Below, piece by piece: positions 54,659-64,000 of a DNA stretch of 64,000 bases. The position numbers and the translations under genes are program-made. The stretch comes from Salipiger sp. IMCC34102 (GTDB taxonomy: Bacteria; Pseudomonadota; Alphaproteobacteria; Rhodobacterales; Rhodobacteraceae): positions 62,001-126,000 of the forward strand of contig NZ_SELQ01000006.1 in the NCBI RefSeq assembly GCF_004145405.1, in the 5' to 3' direction. The notes under the pieces are model-generated. The model did not search any database. It saw nothing but the letters and a program-made list of their open reading frames with translations, and was not told the DNA's origin. The first letter of the stretch is position 1, and the number at the start of each line of letters is the position of its first letter.

Positions 54659-56068
54659 ATGCGTGTCCAGCCCACCCGTGACTTCCAGTCACCATACACT
54701 CAAACGCATCAGACCTTCATGGTCGCCGTGCTCGCCTTCGCCGGGCTGACGGCGTCCTTCATGCAGACGATCGTCATCCCGATCCAGGGTATTCTGCCCA
54801 GATTGCTGGACGCCGATGCCGCGAACACGGCTTGGGTCATTACGATCACGCTTCTGACCGCCGCCATCTCGACCCCCATCGCCGGGCGCTTGGGCGACAT
54901 GTTCGGCAAGCATGCCGTGGCCCTGAGCCTGATGGGGATCCTGCTTGCGGGGTCCGTGGTCTGCGCGCTGGCCTCGGGCCTTCTTCCCATGATCGCCGGC
55001 CGGGCGCTCCAAGGGCTGGGCATGGGGGTGATCCCGCTCGGCATCTCGCTTTTGCGAGATCTTGTCGATTCCCGCAGGCTGGGCACGTCGATCGCGCTGG
55101 TGAGTGCCACGATGGGCGTCGGAGGCGCGATCGGCATGCCCGTCAGTGCCCTCGTCACCCAGCATCTCGATTGGCACATGCTGTTTATCCTTGCGAGCCT
55201 TCTGGCCGCCCTGTCGATCGCGCTGATTTATTTCATCGTGCGCCGCACGGGGATCCGAAGCGGCGGGCATGTCGATCTGGTCGGCGTCGCCGGTCTGACC
55301 GTGGGTCTCTCGGGCGTGCTGCTTGCCATCTCCCGCGGGAGCAGCTGGGGGTGGGGATCCGCGCCCACGCTTCTGAGCCTCGCGATCGGGCTCATGGCCC
55401 TCGCGGCTTTCGCGATCTACGAGTTGCGCATCCCGAATCCTCTGGTCGACATCCGCGTCAGCGCGCGGTCTGCCGTGTTGACTACCAACCTCGCCTCGGT
55501 CGCCATGGGGTTCGCGCTCTTCTCGGCCAGCGTCGCCTTCCCCCAGATCCTGCAGTTGCCTGTCGCCTCCGGCGGGCTCGGCGTCGATCTGTTCACCGCC
55601 AGCCTGATGCTCGTACCGGCAGGGTTCGCCATGCTGGTGATGTCTCCGGTGGCCGGCCGGATCGAGCGGACCGCCGGACCGCGCATTCTGCTGATCCTCG
55701 CCGCCATGGTCCTGCTGATCGCCTATATCGGCTGCCTGGTGATCCCGCTGGGAGCCATCCAGATCGCGATCATCAACACGGTCGTCGGCACCGGGATCGG
55801 GCTTGGCTATGCCGCCATGCCCGCCCTCATCATGAATGCCGTGCCGCGAAACGAAACCGGCGCCGCGAACGGGCTGAACGCTCTGATGCGGGCCTTCGGA
55901 ACCACCCTGGCCGCCGCCGTCGTGGGATCGGTGATCGCCGCCTCGCACGGGCAAGGCGGTTCGTTCGAATCCGTCTTCCTGATGGGGGTCGTCGCCTCCG
56001 CCGCCTGCGCGATCCTGGCCTTCTTCATTCCGTCACCGCAAGCGGAAGGAGAGGTCGCGGTGGTGTGA
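54659..56068 (+). CDS. MFS multidrug transporter, EmrB/QacA (DHA2) type
   Basis: 469 aa from ATG 54659 (GGAAAG before it; upstream starts would overlap the TetR gene). Many hydrophobic helices, probably 14. G-R-L-G-D-M-F-G-K near 78 is the MFS loop 2-3 motif A; G-R-A-L-Q-G-L-G near 115 and V-G-G-A-I-G-M-P near 158 (motif C-like). A proton-driven exporter of hydrophobic compounds, paired with TetR. Confidence 0.92.
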   Translation: MRVQPTRDFQSPYTQTHQTFMVAVLAFAGLTASFMQTIVIPIQGILPRLLDADAANTAWVITITLLTAAISTPIAGRLGDMFGKHAVALSLMGILLAGSVVCALASGLLPMIAGRALQGLGMGVIPLGISLLRDLVDSRRLGTSIALVSATMGVGGAIGMPVSALVTQHLDWHMLFILASLLAALSIALIYFIVRRTGIRSGGHVDLVGVAGLTVGLSGVLLAISRGSSWGWGSAPTLLSLAIGLMALAAFAIYELRIPNPLVDIRVSARSAVLTTNLASVAMGFALFSASVAFPQILQLPVASGGLGVDLFTASLMLVPAGFAMLVMSPVAGRIERTAGPRILLILAAMVLLIAYIGCLVIPLGAIQIAIINTVVGTGIGLGYAAMPALIMNAVPRNETGAANGLNALMRAFGTTLAAAVVGSVIAASHGQGGSFESVFLMGVVASAACAILAFFIPSPQAEGEVAVV

Positions 56069-56112
56069 TCCGCGATGTGTTCCCGCAGGAGAGCCGCCTG
56101 AATGATCGCCCT

Positions 56113-56141
56113 GCCCGACCGCGAGTTGCGACCGGTCGGGC
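56113..56141. terminator. Inverted repeat between convergent MFS and hisG genes
   Basis: GCCCGACCG and CGGTCGGGC form a perfect 9-base stem around an 11-base spacer in the 146-base gap where both flanking genes end. It may serve as a bidirectional terminator, though no T run follows. Confidence 0.4.
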
Positions 56142-56214
56142 GGTGGCGGTCGACGATCGGGGATCCATGCTGCGTGGCAAGCTGCACGGGTCCCTTCGCG
56201 GGGCCCAAGGGACA

Positions 56215-56904
56215 TTACAGCCCCAGCCGCTCCTCGAGCCGCTTGAACGTATCGCGCTGGTCGTTCGTCCAGCCGCGGCGCGGGGTGCGGAACAGCGTGG
56301 CCTGGCTCGCATGGATGAGCGCGTCGGACAGGATCTTCAGCCCGTTGGCGCGCAGCGTCTCGCCGGTCGAGGTGATGTCGGCGATCGCCTCTGCGGTCTC
56401 GTTGCGCACGGTGCCCTCTGTGGCGCCTTGGCTGTCGACGAGCGCGTAATCGGCGACTCCCTCGCGCGCCAGGAACTCGCGCACCAGCCGGTGGTACTTG
56501 GTGGCGATCCGCATGCGGTGTCCGTGGGTGTCGCGGAAGGCCGCGGCGGCGGCGTCCAGATCGTCGAGCGTGTCCACGTCGACCCAACCCTGCGGCACCG
56601 CGATGATGAGGTCCGCACCACCGAAGCCCATGCCCGTCACCTGACGCACCCGGCTGTCCCAGCGCGACAGCTTCTCGCGCACCAGGTCGGACCCAGTCAC
56701 GCCAAGCTGGATGCGACCCGCCGCCAGTTCGCGCGGGATTTCCCCGGCCGAGAGAAGCACGAGTTCGACCCCGTCGATCCCCTCGACGGTGCCGCTGTAT
56801 TCCCGGTCCGCCCCGGCCTTGCGCAAGGTCACCCCGCGCTTGCCGAACCAGTCGAAGGTCTTGTCCATCAGCCGCCCCTTGGACGGAACGCCCAGTTTCA
56901 GCAC
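56215..56904 (-). CDS. hisG: ATP phosphoribosyltransferase, short HisG
   Basis: 229 aa from a GTG (56904). L-G-V-P-S-K-G-R-L near 3-11 and G-V-T-G-S-D-L-V near 74 (PRPP region), then G-F-G-G-A-D-L-I-I-A-V-P near 98. The ~80-residue regulatory domain of long HisG is absent, which requires HisZ, encoded next to it. First step of histidine synthesis. Overlaps the hisZ end by 7 bases. Confidence 0.93.
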   Translation of the reverse strand: MLKLGVPSKGRLMDKTFDWFGKRGVTLRKAGADREYSGTVEGIDGVELVLLSAGEIPRELAAGRIQLGVTGSDLVREKLSRWDSRVRQVTGMGFGGADLIIAVPQGWVDVDTLDDLDAAAAAFRDTHGHRMRIATKYHRLVREFLAREGVADYALVDSQGATEGTVRNETAEAIADITSTGETLRANGLKILSDALIHASQATLFRTPRRGWTNDQRDTFKRLEERLGL

Positions 56905-57983
56905 GTCGCAGCCTCCTTCAGCGCCACCACCAGGTCGGGGCGGATCACGCCGCCCACCGCGGGCACGGCACGATCACCCAGACGCGCCGTCAGCGCGTCG
57001 TAGCGCCCGCCGGTCGCCACCGGCTGCGGATCGCCGGAGCCCGCGTAGAAGCCGAAGACGAAACCGTCGTAATACTCCAGCGAGGTGCGTCCGTAGCTGC
57101 CCTCGAAGTCGAGCGCGTCCACGTCGATCCCCCGCGCGTCAAGCGCGTCGAGCCGCGCGGCCATCCGTGTGACGGCCTCGCCGATCGCGGGCAGATCTAC
57201 CGCGATGTCGCGCAACCGGCCCAGTGCCTCTGGCGCAGAGGCCCGGAGCGACAGGATCGTGTCGAGCAGCATGATCTCCTCGCCCGAGATCGGCGGGGTC
57301 GCCGCATCCGCGCGCAGGGCGGCGATCCGCGCCTCGATCTCGGCCAGCGTGCGCTTGCCGGAAAGGACGGGCGCCTGCGCCAGGGGGTCGGTCTGCGCCA
57401 GCAAGGCCGCGCGCGTGGGCGGCACCGGCGTGCGGCCGCCGAAACGGTCCAGCAGCGCGCGGAACCGGCGCGGACGCCACAGGTGCCGCAAGAGCGCATC
57501 CTGGCGCGCCCGGCTGGTGCGCAGACCCGTGACGGCTGCGCGCAGCACGCCGATGTCCCCGGTGGCCGCCCGCAGGTCGAGACCGTCCAGCGCCGCGCGC
57601 AAAAGCGCGAAGACCTCGGCTTCCGCCTCGGCCGGTTCACGCGCGCCCATGATCTCGAACCCGACTTGCACGAATTCCGCCGCGCGGTCGGGGTCGCTGT
57701 CCTGCTTGCGGTAGACCGGGCCCGCGTAGGTGTAGCGGGCCTCGCCCCCGGCGCGCGCCATGTGCGCCTGCACCAACGGCACGGTGAAGTCGGGCCGCAG
57801 CACCAGCTCGCCCCGTGCCGCGTCCCCGGTCAGGTAGGACCGGGCGCGGATCTCCTCTCCGTAGAGGTCGAGCAGGATGTCCGCGGGCAACAGGGTGTCG
57901 GTGTCGAACCGATCGGCGCCCGCGTCCTCGAACCTGCGCAAGACCTGTTCCGCGTAGGCCGTGACCGCGCGCGGATCAGTCAT
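56898..57983 (-). CDS. hisZ: ATP phosphoribosyltransferase regulatory subunit HisZ
   Basis: 361 aa, from ATG 57983 (8 bases inside hisS). It is a histidyl-tRNA-synthetase paralogue without tRNA function: L-R-P-D-F-T-V-P-L near 71-79, Y-A-G-P-V-Y-R-K near 95, [10 protein letters not shown] near 299, A-T-G-G-R-Y-D near 321. Activates short HisG and gives histidine feedback. Part of hisS-hisZ-hisG. Confidence 0.92.
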   Translation of the reverse strand: MTDPRAVTAYAEQVLRRFEDAGADRFDTDTLLPADILLDLYGEEIRARSYLTGDAARGELVLRPDFTVPLVQAHMARAGGEARYTYAGPVYRKQDSDPDRAAEFVQVGFEIMGAREPAEAEAEVFALLRAALDGLDLRAATGDIGVLRAAVTGLRTSRARQDALLRHLWRPRRFRALLDRFGGRTPVPPTRAALLAQTDPLAQAPVLSGKRTLAEIEARIAALRADAATPPISGEEIMLLDTILSLRASAPEALGRLRDIAVDLPAIGEAVTRMAARLDALDARGIDVDALDFEGSYGRTSLEYYDGFVFGFYAGSGDPQPVATGGRYDALTARLGDRAVPAVGGVIRPDLVVALKEAATC

Positions 57984-59559
57984 CGGCCTGCCCGGCCAGC
58001 AGGTCGCGGATGTGAGCGACCAGATCGGTGCGCGCGATTTCCGCCTGGCTGGGGCGGTCCTTCCATTCCTCCAGCGTGGCGTTCTGGGCGATCTTCGCGC
58101 CAAGGATCAGGTCCTTGACCTGCACCACGTCGCGTCCGAATTCGTCCTCGCCCGCGATGACCGCCACCGGGCTGCCGCGCTTGTCCGCGTATTTCAGCTG
58201 GTTGCCGAAATTCTTCGGGTTGCCGAGGTAGACCTCCGCCCGGATGCCCGCCTGGCGCAGTTCGGACACCATCGCCTGGTAGTCGGGCATGCGCGCCCGA
58301 TCCATCACCGTGACGATCACCGGACCATCGGCGGCAGTCTCCAGCCGGCCCTTCGCCTCCAGCGCCCCCAGCAGCCGATCGACCCCGATGGAGACGCCGG
58401 TTGCCGGCACCTCCTGCCCCGTGAAGCGCTTGACGAGGTCATCGTAGCGCCCGCCCCCCGCGACGGAGCCGAAGTTGCGCGGGCGGCCCTTCTCGTCCGT
58501 GACCTCGAAGGTCAGCTCCGCCTCGTAGACCGGCCCGGTGTAATAGCCAAGGCCACGCACCACGGAGGGGTCGATGACGATGCGGTCGGGGCCGTAGCCT
58601 TGGGCGGCGAGCAGATCAGCAATCTCGCGCAGCTCTTCGACGCCCTTCAGCCCGGTCTCATTCTCCCCGACGATATCCGTGAGCGTCTGCAACGTCGCCG
58701 CGTTGTCCGGAGGGTGGGCCCCGACCTCGGAGGGGGTGGTAGCCCCCTCCCGGGGGGAGGTCGGGGGCTGCCCGGCGGTGTCGCCGGGCGCGTTATCACC
58801 CGACACCCGCGAACCGACCGCCAGAAAGTCCATCACCGGACGCATCTGCGCCTCATCCAGCCCCGCCCCCTTTGTGAAATCCCCGCTCTCGTCCTCGCGG
58901 CCTTTTCCCAGCAGCGCCTGAACGCCCTCGATCCCCAGCCGGTCCAGCTTGTCGATGGCGCGCAGCACGATGCCGCGCTCGGCCTCCTTGTCGTCGCCGG
59001 ACAGACCCGCGACCTCCAGCACACCGTTCAGGACCTTGCGGTTGTTCACCCGGATCACGTAGTCGCCGCGCTCGATACCCACGGCTTCCAGGCAATCGGA
59101 CAGCATCGCACAGATCTCGGCGTCGGCGGCGACGGAAGGCGCGCCCACCGTATCCGCATCGCATTGATAGAATTGGCGAAAGCGCCCCGGACCGGGCTTT
59201 TCGTTGCGCCAGACGGGGCCCATGGCGTAGCGGCGGTAGGGCGAGGGCAGATCGTTGCGATACTGCGCCGCGACCCGCGCCAGGGGCGCCGTCAGGTCAT
59301 AGCGCAGCGCCAACCAATCGCCGTCCTCCTCCCATGCGAAGACACCTTCGTTGGGGCGGTCCACGTCCGGAAGAAACTTGCCAAGCGCCTCGACCGTCTC
59401 CACGGCGGAAGTTTCGAGCGGGTCGAACCCGTAAAGCCTATAGACCTCGGCGATCTTGGCCAGCATGGCGCTGCGATGGGTGACCTGGGCGCCGAAGTAG
59501 TCGCGGAAGCCCTTGGGCGTCTGGGCCTTGGGGCGCGGAGTCTTCTTGGGCTTGGCCAT
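57976..59559 (-). CDS. hisS: Histidyl-tRNA synthetase with internal insertion
   Basis: 527 aa. Class II motif 1 at the start, motif 2 [14 protein letters not shown] near 116, histidine motifs L-G-Y-Y-T-G near 336 and A-G-G-R-Y-D-D near 363, then an anticodon domain. Between about residues 250 and 285 is a stretch rich in Pro, Gly, Ser, Thr and acidic residues absent from the conserved architecture; it is encoded by the palindromic element at 58719-58788. The frame stays open across it. Remaining motifs look intact. Confidence 0.9.
   Translation of the reverse strand: MAKPKKTPRPKAQTPKGFRDYFGAQVTHRSAMLAKIAEVYRLYGFDPLETSAVETVEALGKFLPDVDRPNEGVFAWEEDGDWLALRYDLTAPLARVAAQYRNDLPSPYRRYAMGPVWRNEKPGPGRFRQFYQCDADTVGAPSVAADAEICAMLSDCLEAVGIERGDYVIRVNNRKVLNGVLEVAGLSGDDKEAERGIVLRAIDKLDRLGIEGVQALLGKGREDESGDFTKGAGLDEAQMRPVMDFLAVGSRVSGDNAPGDTAGQPPTSPREGATTPSEVGAHPPDNAATLQTLTDIVGENETGLKGVEELREIADLLAAQGYGPDRIVIDPSVVRGLGYYTGPVYEAELTFEVTDEKGRPRNFGSVAGGGRYDDLVKRFTGQEVPATGVSIGVDRLLGALEAKGRLETAADGPVIVTVMDRARMPDYQAMVSELRQAGIRAEVYLGNPKNFGNQLKYADKRGSPVAVIAGEDEFGRDVVQVKDLILGAKIAQNATLEEWKDRPSQAEIARTDLVAHIRDLLAGQADD
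58719..58788. repeat. Palindromic element inserted in hisS
   Basis: Nested inverted repeats: outer CCCCGACCTC (58719-58728) with GAGGTCGGGG (58757-58766); inner GGAGGGGG (58729-58736) with CCCCCTCC (58743-58750); then a second hairpin CCCGGCG-GTGT-CGCCGGG (58771-58788). The element stays in frame in hisS. It may be a member of a dispersed palindromic repeat family. Confidence 0.7.
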
Positions 59560-59656
59560 CGCATCACCTGTCGATCTCGGTCGCGCGCGGCATAGCGCGC
59601 GCGGGCCAGCGGGGCAATGGCTTGGCAGCGCGCGGCCCCCGCGCTAGATGCGGGTC

Positions 59657-59857
59657 ATGGATACCACAGCCCTCGAAGAACGCATCGCGCACCTGACCCG
59701 CCTGGTCGAGGATCTGTCGGACGTCGTCGCCCGACAGGACAGCGACTTGACGCTGGCCGCCCGCCGGATCGAAATGCTGATGCAGCGCGAAGCCACGCGC
59801 GAGGCGGACCAGCCCGGCTCCATCCCTCTGGGCGACGAACGGCCGCCGCACTGGTAG
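59657..59857 (+). CDS. slyX: SlyX family protein
   Basis: 66 aa from ATG 59657. L-E-E-R-I-A-H-L-x-x-x-V-E-D-L-S near 6-20 and a heptad pattern, with the closing P-L-G-D-E-R-P-P-H-W, the SlyX ending. Short coiled-coil protein of unknown function. Divergent from hisS; the upstream ATG (59648) is also possible. Confidence 0.82.
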   Translation: MDTTALEERIAHLTRLVEDLSDVVARQDSDLTLAARRIEMLMQREATREADQPGSIPLGDERPPHW

Positions 59858-59861
59858 GCGA

Positions 59862-60440
59862 TCAGCGTTCGACCCCGGCCGCGGCGACGGTGCCCTCGTG
59901 CAGCAGGATTTCCGTCCACTCCGCGCTGCCCGAAAATTGCGGATAGGCCGTCACGAAGGTCGTGCGCTGGCCCAGCGCCTCGATCCGGTCGCCGCAGGGC
60001 GTGCCCGCGGGCGCGCTGCAGAAGGCCAGCTTGATCGCCTCGTAGGCGGTATCGGCCTGCGTGTAGGCCCGTTCGTCCGCGGATTGCGAATACCGCAGCA
60101 CTTCGTGCGTGCCGATGTCGCCGGTCAACACCAGGGCCGCGGTGAACTGCCGCGCGCAGCCGTCCGCGAAGCCGTCGATGTAATGGACACGCTGGGCCGT
60201 GCTGCCGGGCAGGCTGTCGTAGATCGTGTAGCCGGCCGAGGTCGCGACGGGCTGGCCCATCTGACCGCGCGGCAGCTCGCAGGTGGTGGCGATCTGTCCG
60301 AAGGGCAGCCCGGCAGCAGGGCCCACCCGCCGCGCGTCGGCATCGGATGTCACCAAGGGGGAGCCCCCGCCCACGGGCAGCGCGTCACAGGCCGCAAGGG
60401 ACAGGGCGCCCAGCGCCGCGATGAAGGATGTTCGCATCAT
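59862..60440 (-). CDS. Predicted lipoprotein (192 aa)
   Basis: Signal sequence M-M-R-T-S-F-I-A-A-L-G-A-L-S with lipobox L-A-A-C (Cys near residue 18). Further Cys near 54, 95, 141 and 149 could pair in the periplasm. Text G-Y-T-I-Y-D-S near 70 and Y-I-D-G-F-A-D-G-C-A-R-Q-F near 87-99. I do not recognise the family. GGAG precedes the start (60440); ATG 60437 also possible. Lies 83 bases after the dnaE stop. Confidence 0.72.
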   Translation of the reverse strand: MMRTSFIAALGALSLAACDALPVGGGSPLVTSDADARRVGPAAGLPFGQIATTCELPRGQMGQPVATSAGYTIYDSLPGSTAQRVHYIDGFADGCARQFTAALVLTGDIGTHEVLRYSQSADERAYTQADTAYEAIKLAFCSAPAGTPCGDRIEALGQRTTFVTAYPQFSGSAEWTEILLHEGTVAAAGVER

Positions 60441-60523
60441 GCGGCATACTCCGCGCCCGGACGCACGAGGTCCAGAGACCTTGAACGAATACGGCACCCC
60501 GGGCGCGCTTTTCCGCCCAGGCG

Positions 60524-63500
60524 TCAAGCGTCCTCGACCTCGATCACCCCGCCGAGGGATCGCAACGCCCCGCGGATCTGCGGATTGACGGGGAAATCCT
60601 GGCCCAGATCGACCTCGACCTCGCCCGGCAGCCCCTCGTCCATCAGGCAGAAATAGATCGGCCCGCGCGCGCCCTTGACCTTGTCCTGCGCCGCCCGGTC
60701 CAGGATCGAGGCCACCGAGGGGATCGCCTCCGGCCCGTCGAGGAACACCCGCAAGCCGCTGCTGACCGCATCCACCACCGCCGTGTCGATCGGGCTCACG
60801 GACCGGCCCAGAAGCTTGAGCTGGTCGCTTTCCATCGTTGCCTCGCACTGGACCACGACCTGGGCCCCGGTTTCGAGGTGTTCGCGGGCCAGTTCCAGCG
60901 TGTCGCTGAACATGGTCACCTCGTATTGCCCCGTCGGATCGGACAATTGCACGAAGGCGAAGCGGTTGCCGCGGGCGGACTTGCGCTCCTGCCGGCCCGA
61001 GACGGTGCCCGCCATCTTGACGATGCAGGCCCCCCGCTCGGCCTTCTCCGTCACCTCGTCGAGGGTCAGCACCTGCTTGCGCCTGAGCGCGCCCATGTAG
61101 TCGTCAAGCGGGTGACCCGAGAGGTAGAAGCCCACGGCCTTGAACTCTTCGGCCAGCCGTTCGGCGGGCAACCAGTCGTCCCCGCCGGCCAGCCGCGGTT
61201 CGGGCAGATCCTCGCCCGCCTCGCCGAAGAGGCTCGTCTGGTTGCTGGCCTTCTGGTCGTGAATCGCCGCGGAATAGCCCACCAGCGCGTCGAGCGACGA
61301 CAGCACCCGGCGCCGGTTCGGATCGAGTACGTCGAAGGCACCGGCCCGCGCCAGCATCTCGAGCGGGCGCTTGCCGACCCGCTTGAGATCCACCCGGCGC
61401 GCGAAATCGAAGAGCGTCACGAAGGGCTGCGAAGGGCCCCGGGCGGGATCGGCGGCCGAACCGTCGCGGGCGGTGACGATCAGTTGCATGGCATCGAGAC
61501 CGACGTTCTTCAGCGCGCCCAACCCGTAGACGAGCTTGCGGTCCTTCACGTCGAAACTCGCCATGGAGCGGTTCACGCAAGGCGGGACGTAGCCGATGCC
61601 CAGGCCCTTCTTCACCTCCTGGAAATAGATGCCCAGCTTGTCGGTCAGGTGGATATCGCAGTTCATCACCCCGGCCATGAACTCTACGGGGTGGTTCGCC
61701 TTCAGCCAGGCGGTCTGGTAGCTGACGACCGCATAGGCCGCCGCGTGGGACTTGTTGAAGCCGTAGTTGGCGAACTTTTCCAGAAGGTCGAAGACCTCGC
61801 GGGCCTTCTTCTTGTCGACGCCGTTGGCGACGGCGCCCACCTCGAACTTGGGGCGTTCCTTGGCCATCTCCTCGGCGATCTTCTTGCCCATGGCGCGGCG
61901 CAGAAGGTCGGCACCGCCAAGGCTGTAGCCCGCCATGACCTGCGCGATCTGCATCACCTGTTCCTGGTAGACGATGATGCCTTGCGTCTCTTCGAGGATG
62001 TAGTCGATCGAGGGATGGACCGATTCCAGCTCGCGCTGGCCGTTCTTGACCTCGCAATAGGTCGGGATGTTCTCCATCGGGCCGGGCCGGTAGAGCGCCA
62101 CGAGCGCCACGATATCCTCGATGCAGGTGGGCTTCATCCGCTTGAGCGCATCCATCATGCCCGAGCTTTCCACCTGGAACACGGCGACCGTCTTGGCCGA
62201 AGCATAGAGCGCGTAGGATTTCGGGTCGTCGAGCGGGATGCCCCCGATGTCATTCTCGACCCCCTCGGGAGGCTGGTACAACTCGTTGCCGTCGGCATCC
62301 ACATGAAGCGGACGGCCCGACTTCAGGATCAGGTCCACGGCGTTCTGGATCACCGTCAGTGTCTTCAGGCCAAGGAAGTCGAACTTCACCAGACCCGCCT
62401 GTTCGACCCATTTCATGTTGAACTGCGTCGCCGGCATGTCCGAACGCGGATCCTGGTAGAGCGGTACAAGCTCGTCCAACGGCCGGTCCCCGATCACGAC
62501 ACCGGCGGCGTGGGTCGAGGCGTTGCGCAACAGCCCTTCGACCTGCTGGGCATAGGTGAGCAGGCGGTCGACGACCTCCTCGTTCTTGGCCTCCTCGCGA
62601 AGCCTCGGCTCGTCGGCGAGGGCCTTCTCGATCGAGACGGGCTTCACCCCTTCCACGGGAATCATCTTCGACAGGCGGTCGACCTGCATGTAGGGCATCT
62701 GCAACACCCGGCCGACGTCGCGCACGGCGGCCTTCGACAGCAACGCGCCGAAGGTGATGATCTGCCCCACCTTGTCGCGTCCGTACTTGTCCTGCACGTA
62801 GCGGATCACCTCTTCCCGGCGGTCCATGCAGAAGTCGATGTCGAAGTCGGGCATCGAGACCCGCTCGGGGTTCAGGAACCTCTCGAACAGCAGCGAGTAG
62901 CGCAGCGGGTCCAGATCGGTAATCAACAAGGCATAGGCCACGAGGCTGCCTGCCCCGGACCCGCGCCCCGGTCCCACCGGAATGTTGCGGGCCTTGGCCC
63001 ACTTGATGAAGTCGGCCACGATCAGGAAGTAACCGGGAAAGCCCATCCCCTCGATGATGCCAAGCTCGAAGTCCAGCCGCTTCTCGTAGTCCTCGACCGG
63101 GGCCGCGTGCGGAATGATCGCAAGGCGCGCGCGCAGGCCGTCCTGCGCCTGGCGCCGCAGCTCGGCCACCTCGTCCTCGGCGAAGCGTGGCAGGATCGGC
63201 GCGCGCTTGTAGGCCTTGAAGGCGCAGCGCCTGGCGATCTCGACGGTGTTCTCCAGCGCCTCCGGCAGATCGGCGAAGAGCGTCGCCATCTCGCGCTGGC
63301 TCTTGAAGTAGTGCTGCGGGGTCAGCCGGCGGCGGTCCTCCTGCTGATCGACGTAGGACCCTTCCGCGATGCACAAGAGCGCGTCATGCGCCTCGTAGAT
63401 ATCCGTCTTGGGAAAGTAGACATCGTTGGTCGCGACCAGCGGAATGTCCCGGGCGTAGGCGATCTCGACGTGCCCCTGCTCGGACATCGCCTCGGCCTGC

Positions 63501-64000
63501 GGCAGACCACCGCCTTCGGGGTGGCGTTGCAGTTCCATGTAGAGCCGGTCGCCGAAAAGCGCCTGCAACGTCTCGACCAGCGCCTCCGCCCGCGGGCGCT
63601 GGCCTTGCCGCAGAAGCCGCCCCACCGGGCCATCCGGCCCGCCCGTCAGGCAGATGAGGCCCGCGTGGTGGCTGGCCAGATCGTCCACCGTCACATGCGC
63701 CACCTGCCCGTCGCCTCTCAGGTAAAGTGCCGAGTTCAGCTTCATCAGGTTCATGTAGCCGGTCTCGTTCTGCGCGAGCAGCACGATGGGCGCGGGCGCA
63801 TCGGGTCGCTTGCCCGGTTCCGGCGTGGTGTAGGACAGGCTCACCTGGCAGCCGATGATCGGCTGGATGCCCGCCTTGGACGCCGCTTCGGAAAACTCGA
63901 GCGCCGCGAACATGTTGTCGCTGTCGGTCACGGCGACGGCGGGCATGTTCGCCGCTTCCGCAAGACCCGCGAGCTTCTTGACGGGCACGGCACCTTCCAG
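60524..64000 (-). CDS. dnaE: DNA polymerase III alpha subunit DnaE (5' end outside window)
   Basis: About 1158 residues visible, ending V-I-E-V-E-D-A. The first few residues (expected H-V-H-T-E-Y-S type PHP start) lie beyond 64000. PHP remnants (V-T-D-S-D-N-M near 20), polymerase palm P-D-F-D-I-D-F-C-M-D near 375-385 with catalytic Asp, G-P-G-R-G-S-G-A-G-S near 343, G-K-K-I near 680, and an OB-fold near 990. Replicative polymerase working with the DnaN clamp. Confidence 0.96.
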   Translation of the reverse strand: MEGAVPVKKLAGLAEAANMPAVAVTDSDNMFAALEFSEAASKAGIQPIIGCQVSLSYTTPEPGKRPDAPAPIVLLAQNETGYMNLMKLNSALYLRGDGQVAHVTVDDLASHHAGLICLTGGPDGPVGRLLRQGQRPRAEALVETLQALFGDRLYMELQRHPEGGGLPQAEAMSEQGHVEIAYARDIPLVATNDVYFPKTDIYEAHDALLCIAEGSYVDQQEDRRRLTPQHYFKSQREMATLFADLPEALENTVEIARRCAFKAYKRAPILPRFAEDEVAELRRQAQDGLRARLAIIPHAAPVEDYEKRLDFELGIIEGMGFPGYFLIVADFIKWAKARNIPVGPGRGSGAGSLVAYALLITDLDPLRYSLLFERFLNPERVSMPDFDIDFCMDRREEVIRYVQDKYGRDKVGQIITFGALLSKAAVRDVGRVLQMPYMQVDRLSKMIPVEGVKPVSIEKALADEPRLREEAKNEEVVDRLLTYAQQVEGLLRNASTHAAGVVIGDRPLDELVPLYQDPRSDMPATQFNMKWVEQAGLVKFDFLGLKTLTVIQNAVDLILKSGRPLHVDADGNELYQPPEGVENDIGGIPLDDPKSYALYASAKTVAVFQVESSGMMDALKRMKPTCIEDIVALVALYRPGPMENIPTYCEVKNGQRELESVHPSIDYILEETQGIIVYQEQVMQIAQVMAGYSLGGADLLRRAMGKKIAEEMAKERPKFEVGAVANGVDKKKAREVFDLLEKFANYGFNKSHAAAYAVVSYQTAWLKANHPVEFMAGVMNCDIHLTDKLGIYFQEVKKGLGIGYVPPCVNRSMASFDVKDRKLVYGLGALKNVGLDAMQLIVTARDGSAADPARGPSQPFVTLFDFARRVDLKRVGKRPLEMLARAGAFDVLDPNRRRVLSSLDALVGYSAAIHDQKASNQTSLFGEAGEDLPEPRLAGGDDWLPAERLAEEFKAVGFYLSGHPLDDYMGALRRKQVLTLDEVTEKAERGACIVKMAGTVSGRQERKSARGNRFAFVQLSDPTGQYEVTMFSDTLELAREHLETGAQVVVQCEATMESDQLKLLGRSVSPIDTAVVDAVSSGLRVFLDGPEAIPSVASILDRAAQDKVKGARGPIYFCLMDEGLPGEVEVDLGQDFPVNPQIRGALRSLGGVIEVEDA

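Overview
The window is a high-GC chromosomal segment that looks like a member of the Rhodobacterales (Roseobacter/Rhodobacter group, Alphaproteobacteria). The grounds are the FlaF/FlbT flagellin regulators, a DUF1217 flagellar gene, a stand-alone short FlgJ, the mutM / ubiE-ubiB pair, the rpsT-dnaA-dnaN-recF-gyrB order, the overlapping hisS-hisZ-hisG genes, a B12-dependent (class II) ribonucleotide reductase, and small families (DUF1489, DUF6525) that I associate with this group. Assignments rest on reading the translated sequence and on remembered family features; no database search was run.

Layout. (1) 1-13.1 kb: a flagellar cluster. It holds the end of flhB and a FliJ-like gene (+); fliL-flgH-flgA-flgG-flgF-fliQ-fliE-flgC-flgB (-), mostly overlapping or nearly so; fliI (+); DUF1217-flbT-flaF-fliC (-); a short flgJ and a flgN-like gene (-); fliK-flgD (+). 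(2) 13.1-17.6 kb: ubiB and ubiE divergent from mutM, then an enoyl-CoA hydratase and rpsT with a clear terminator. (3) 18.1-25.6 kb: the replication block dnaA-dnaN-recF-gyrB, with a GNAT acetyltransferase and a LysE-type exporter between recF and gyrB. A decayed thioredoxin-reductase-like pseudogene abuts gyrB. (4) 26.8-33.6 kb: an SDR oxidoreductase; a cobalamin riboswitch driving a DUF1636-btuD-btuF-btuC uptake operon; then a pabC-like gene and pabB for folate. (5) 33.8-35.9 kb: a large secreted phytase/esterase-like protein.

(6) 36-47.3 kb: the most interesting region. ArsH is followed leftward-to-rightward by a long minus-strand series read from 46763 down to 36905: COG0523 metallochaperone GTPase, DUF6525, peptide/nickel-type substrate-binding protein, two permeases, a tandem-NBD ATPase, a His-rich ZrgA-like (DUF2796) protein, a LolD/MacB-type ATPase and permease, a DUF3299 lipo/exported protein and a decayed second DUF3299 copy. 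Almost every junction is a 4-base stop/start overlap. A divergent Rrf2-type regulator with a single Cys in a His-rich stretch faces it across a cluster of GTTGCGGA/TCCGCAAC repeats. This reads as one metal (probably zinc) acquisition locus. (7) 47.6-56 kb: a GlxA-type regulator facing a cysteine hydrolase; nrdJ; DUF1489; an acyl-CoA ligase; and a TetR regulator facing an MFS efflux pump. (8) 56.2-64 kb: hisS-hisZ-hisG, with a strongly palindromic insertion inside hisS; slyX; a lipoprotein; and dnaE, whose 5' end lies beyond the window.

How parts connect: the B12 uptake operon under the riboswitch feeds the B12-dependent ribonucleotide reductase NrdJ seen 20 kb away. The flagellar cluster supplies basal body, export ATPase, hook-length control and filament. 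The region 36.9-46.8 kb combines two ABC importers/exporters with a metal chaperone, which suggests coordinated metal starvation response.
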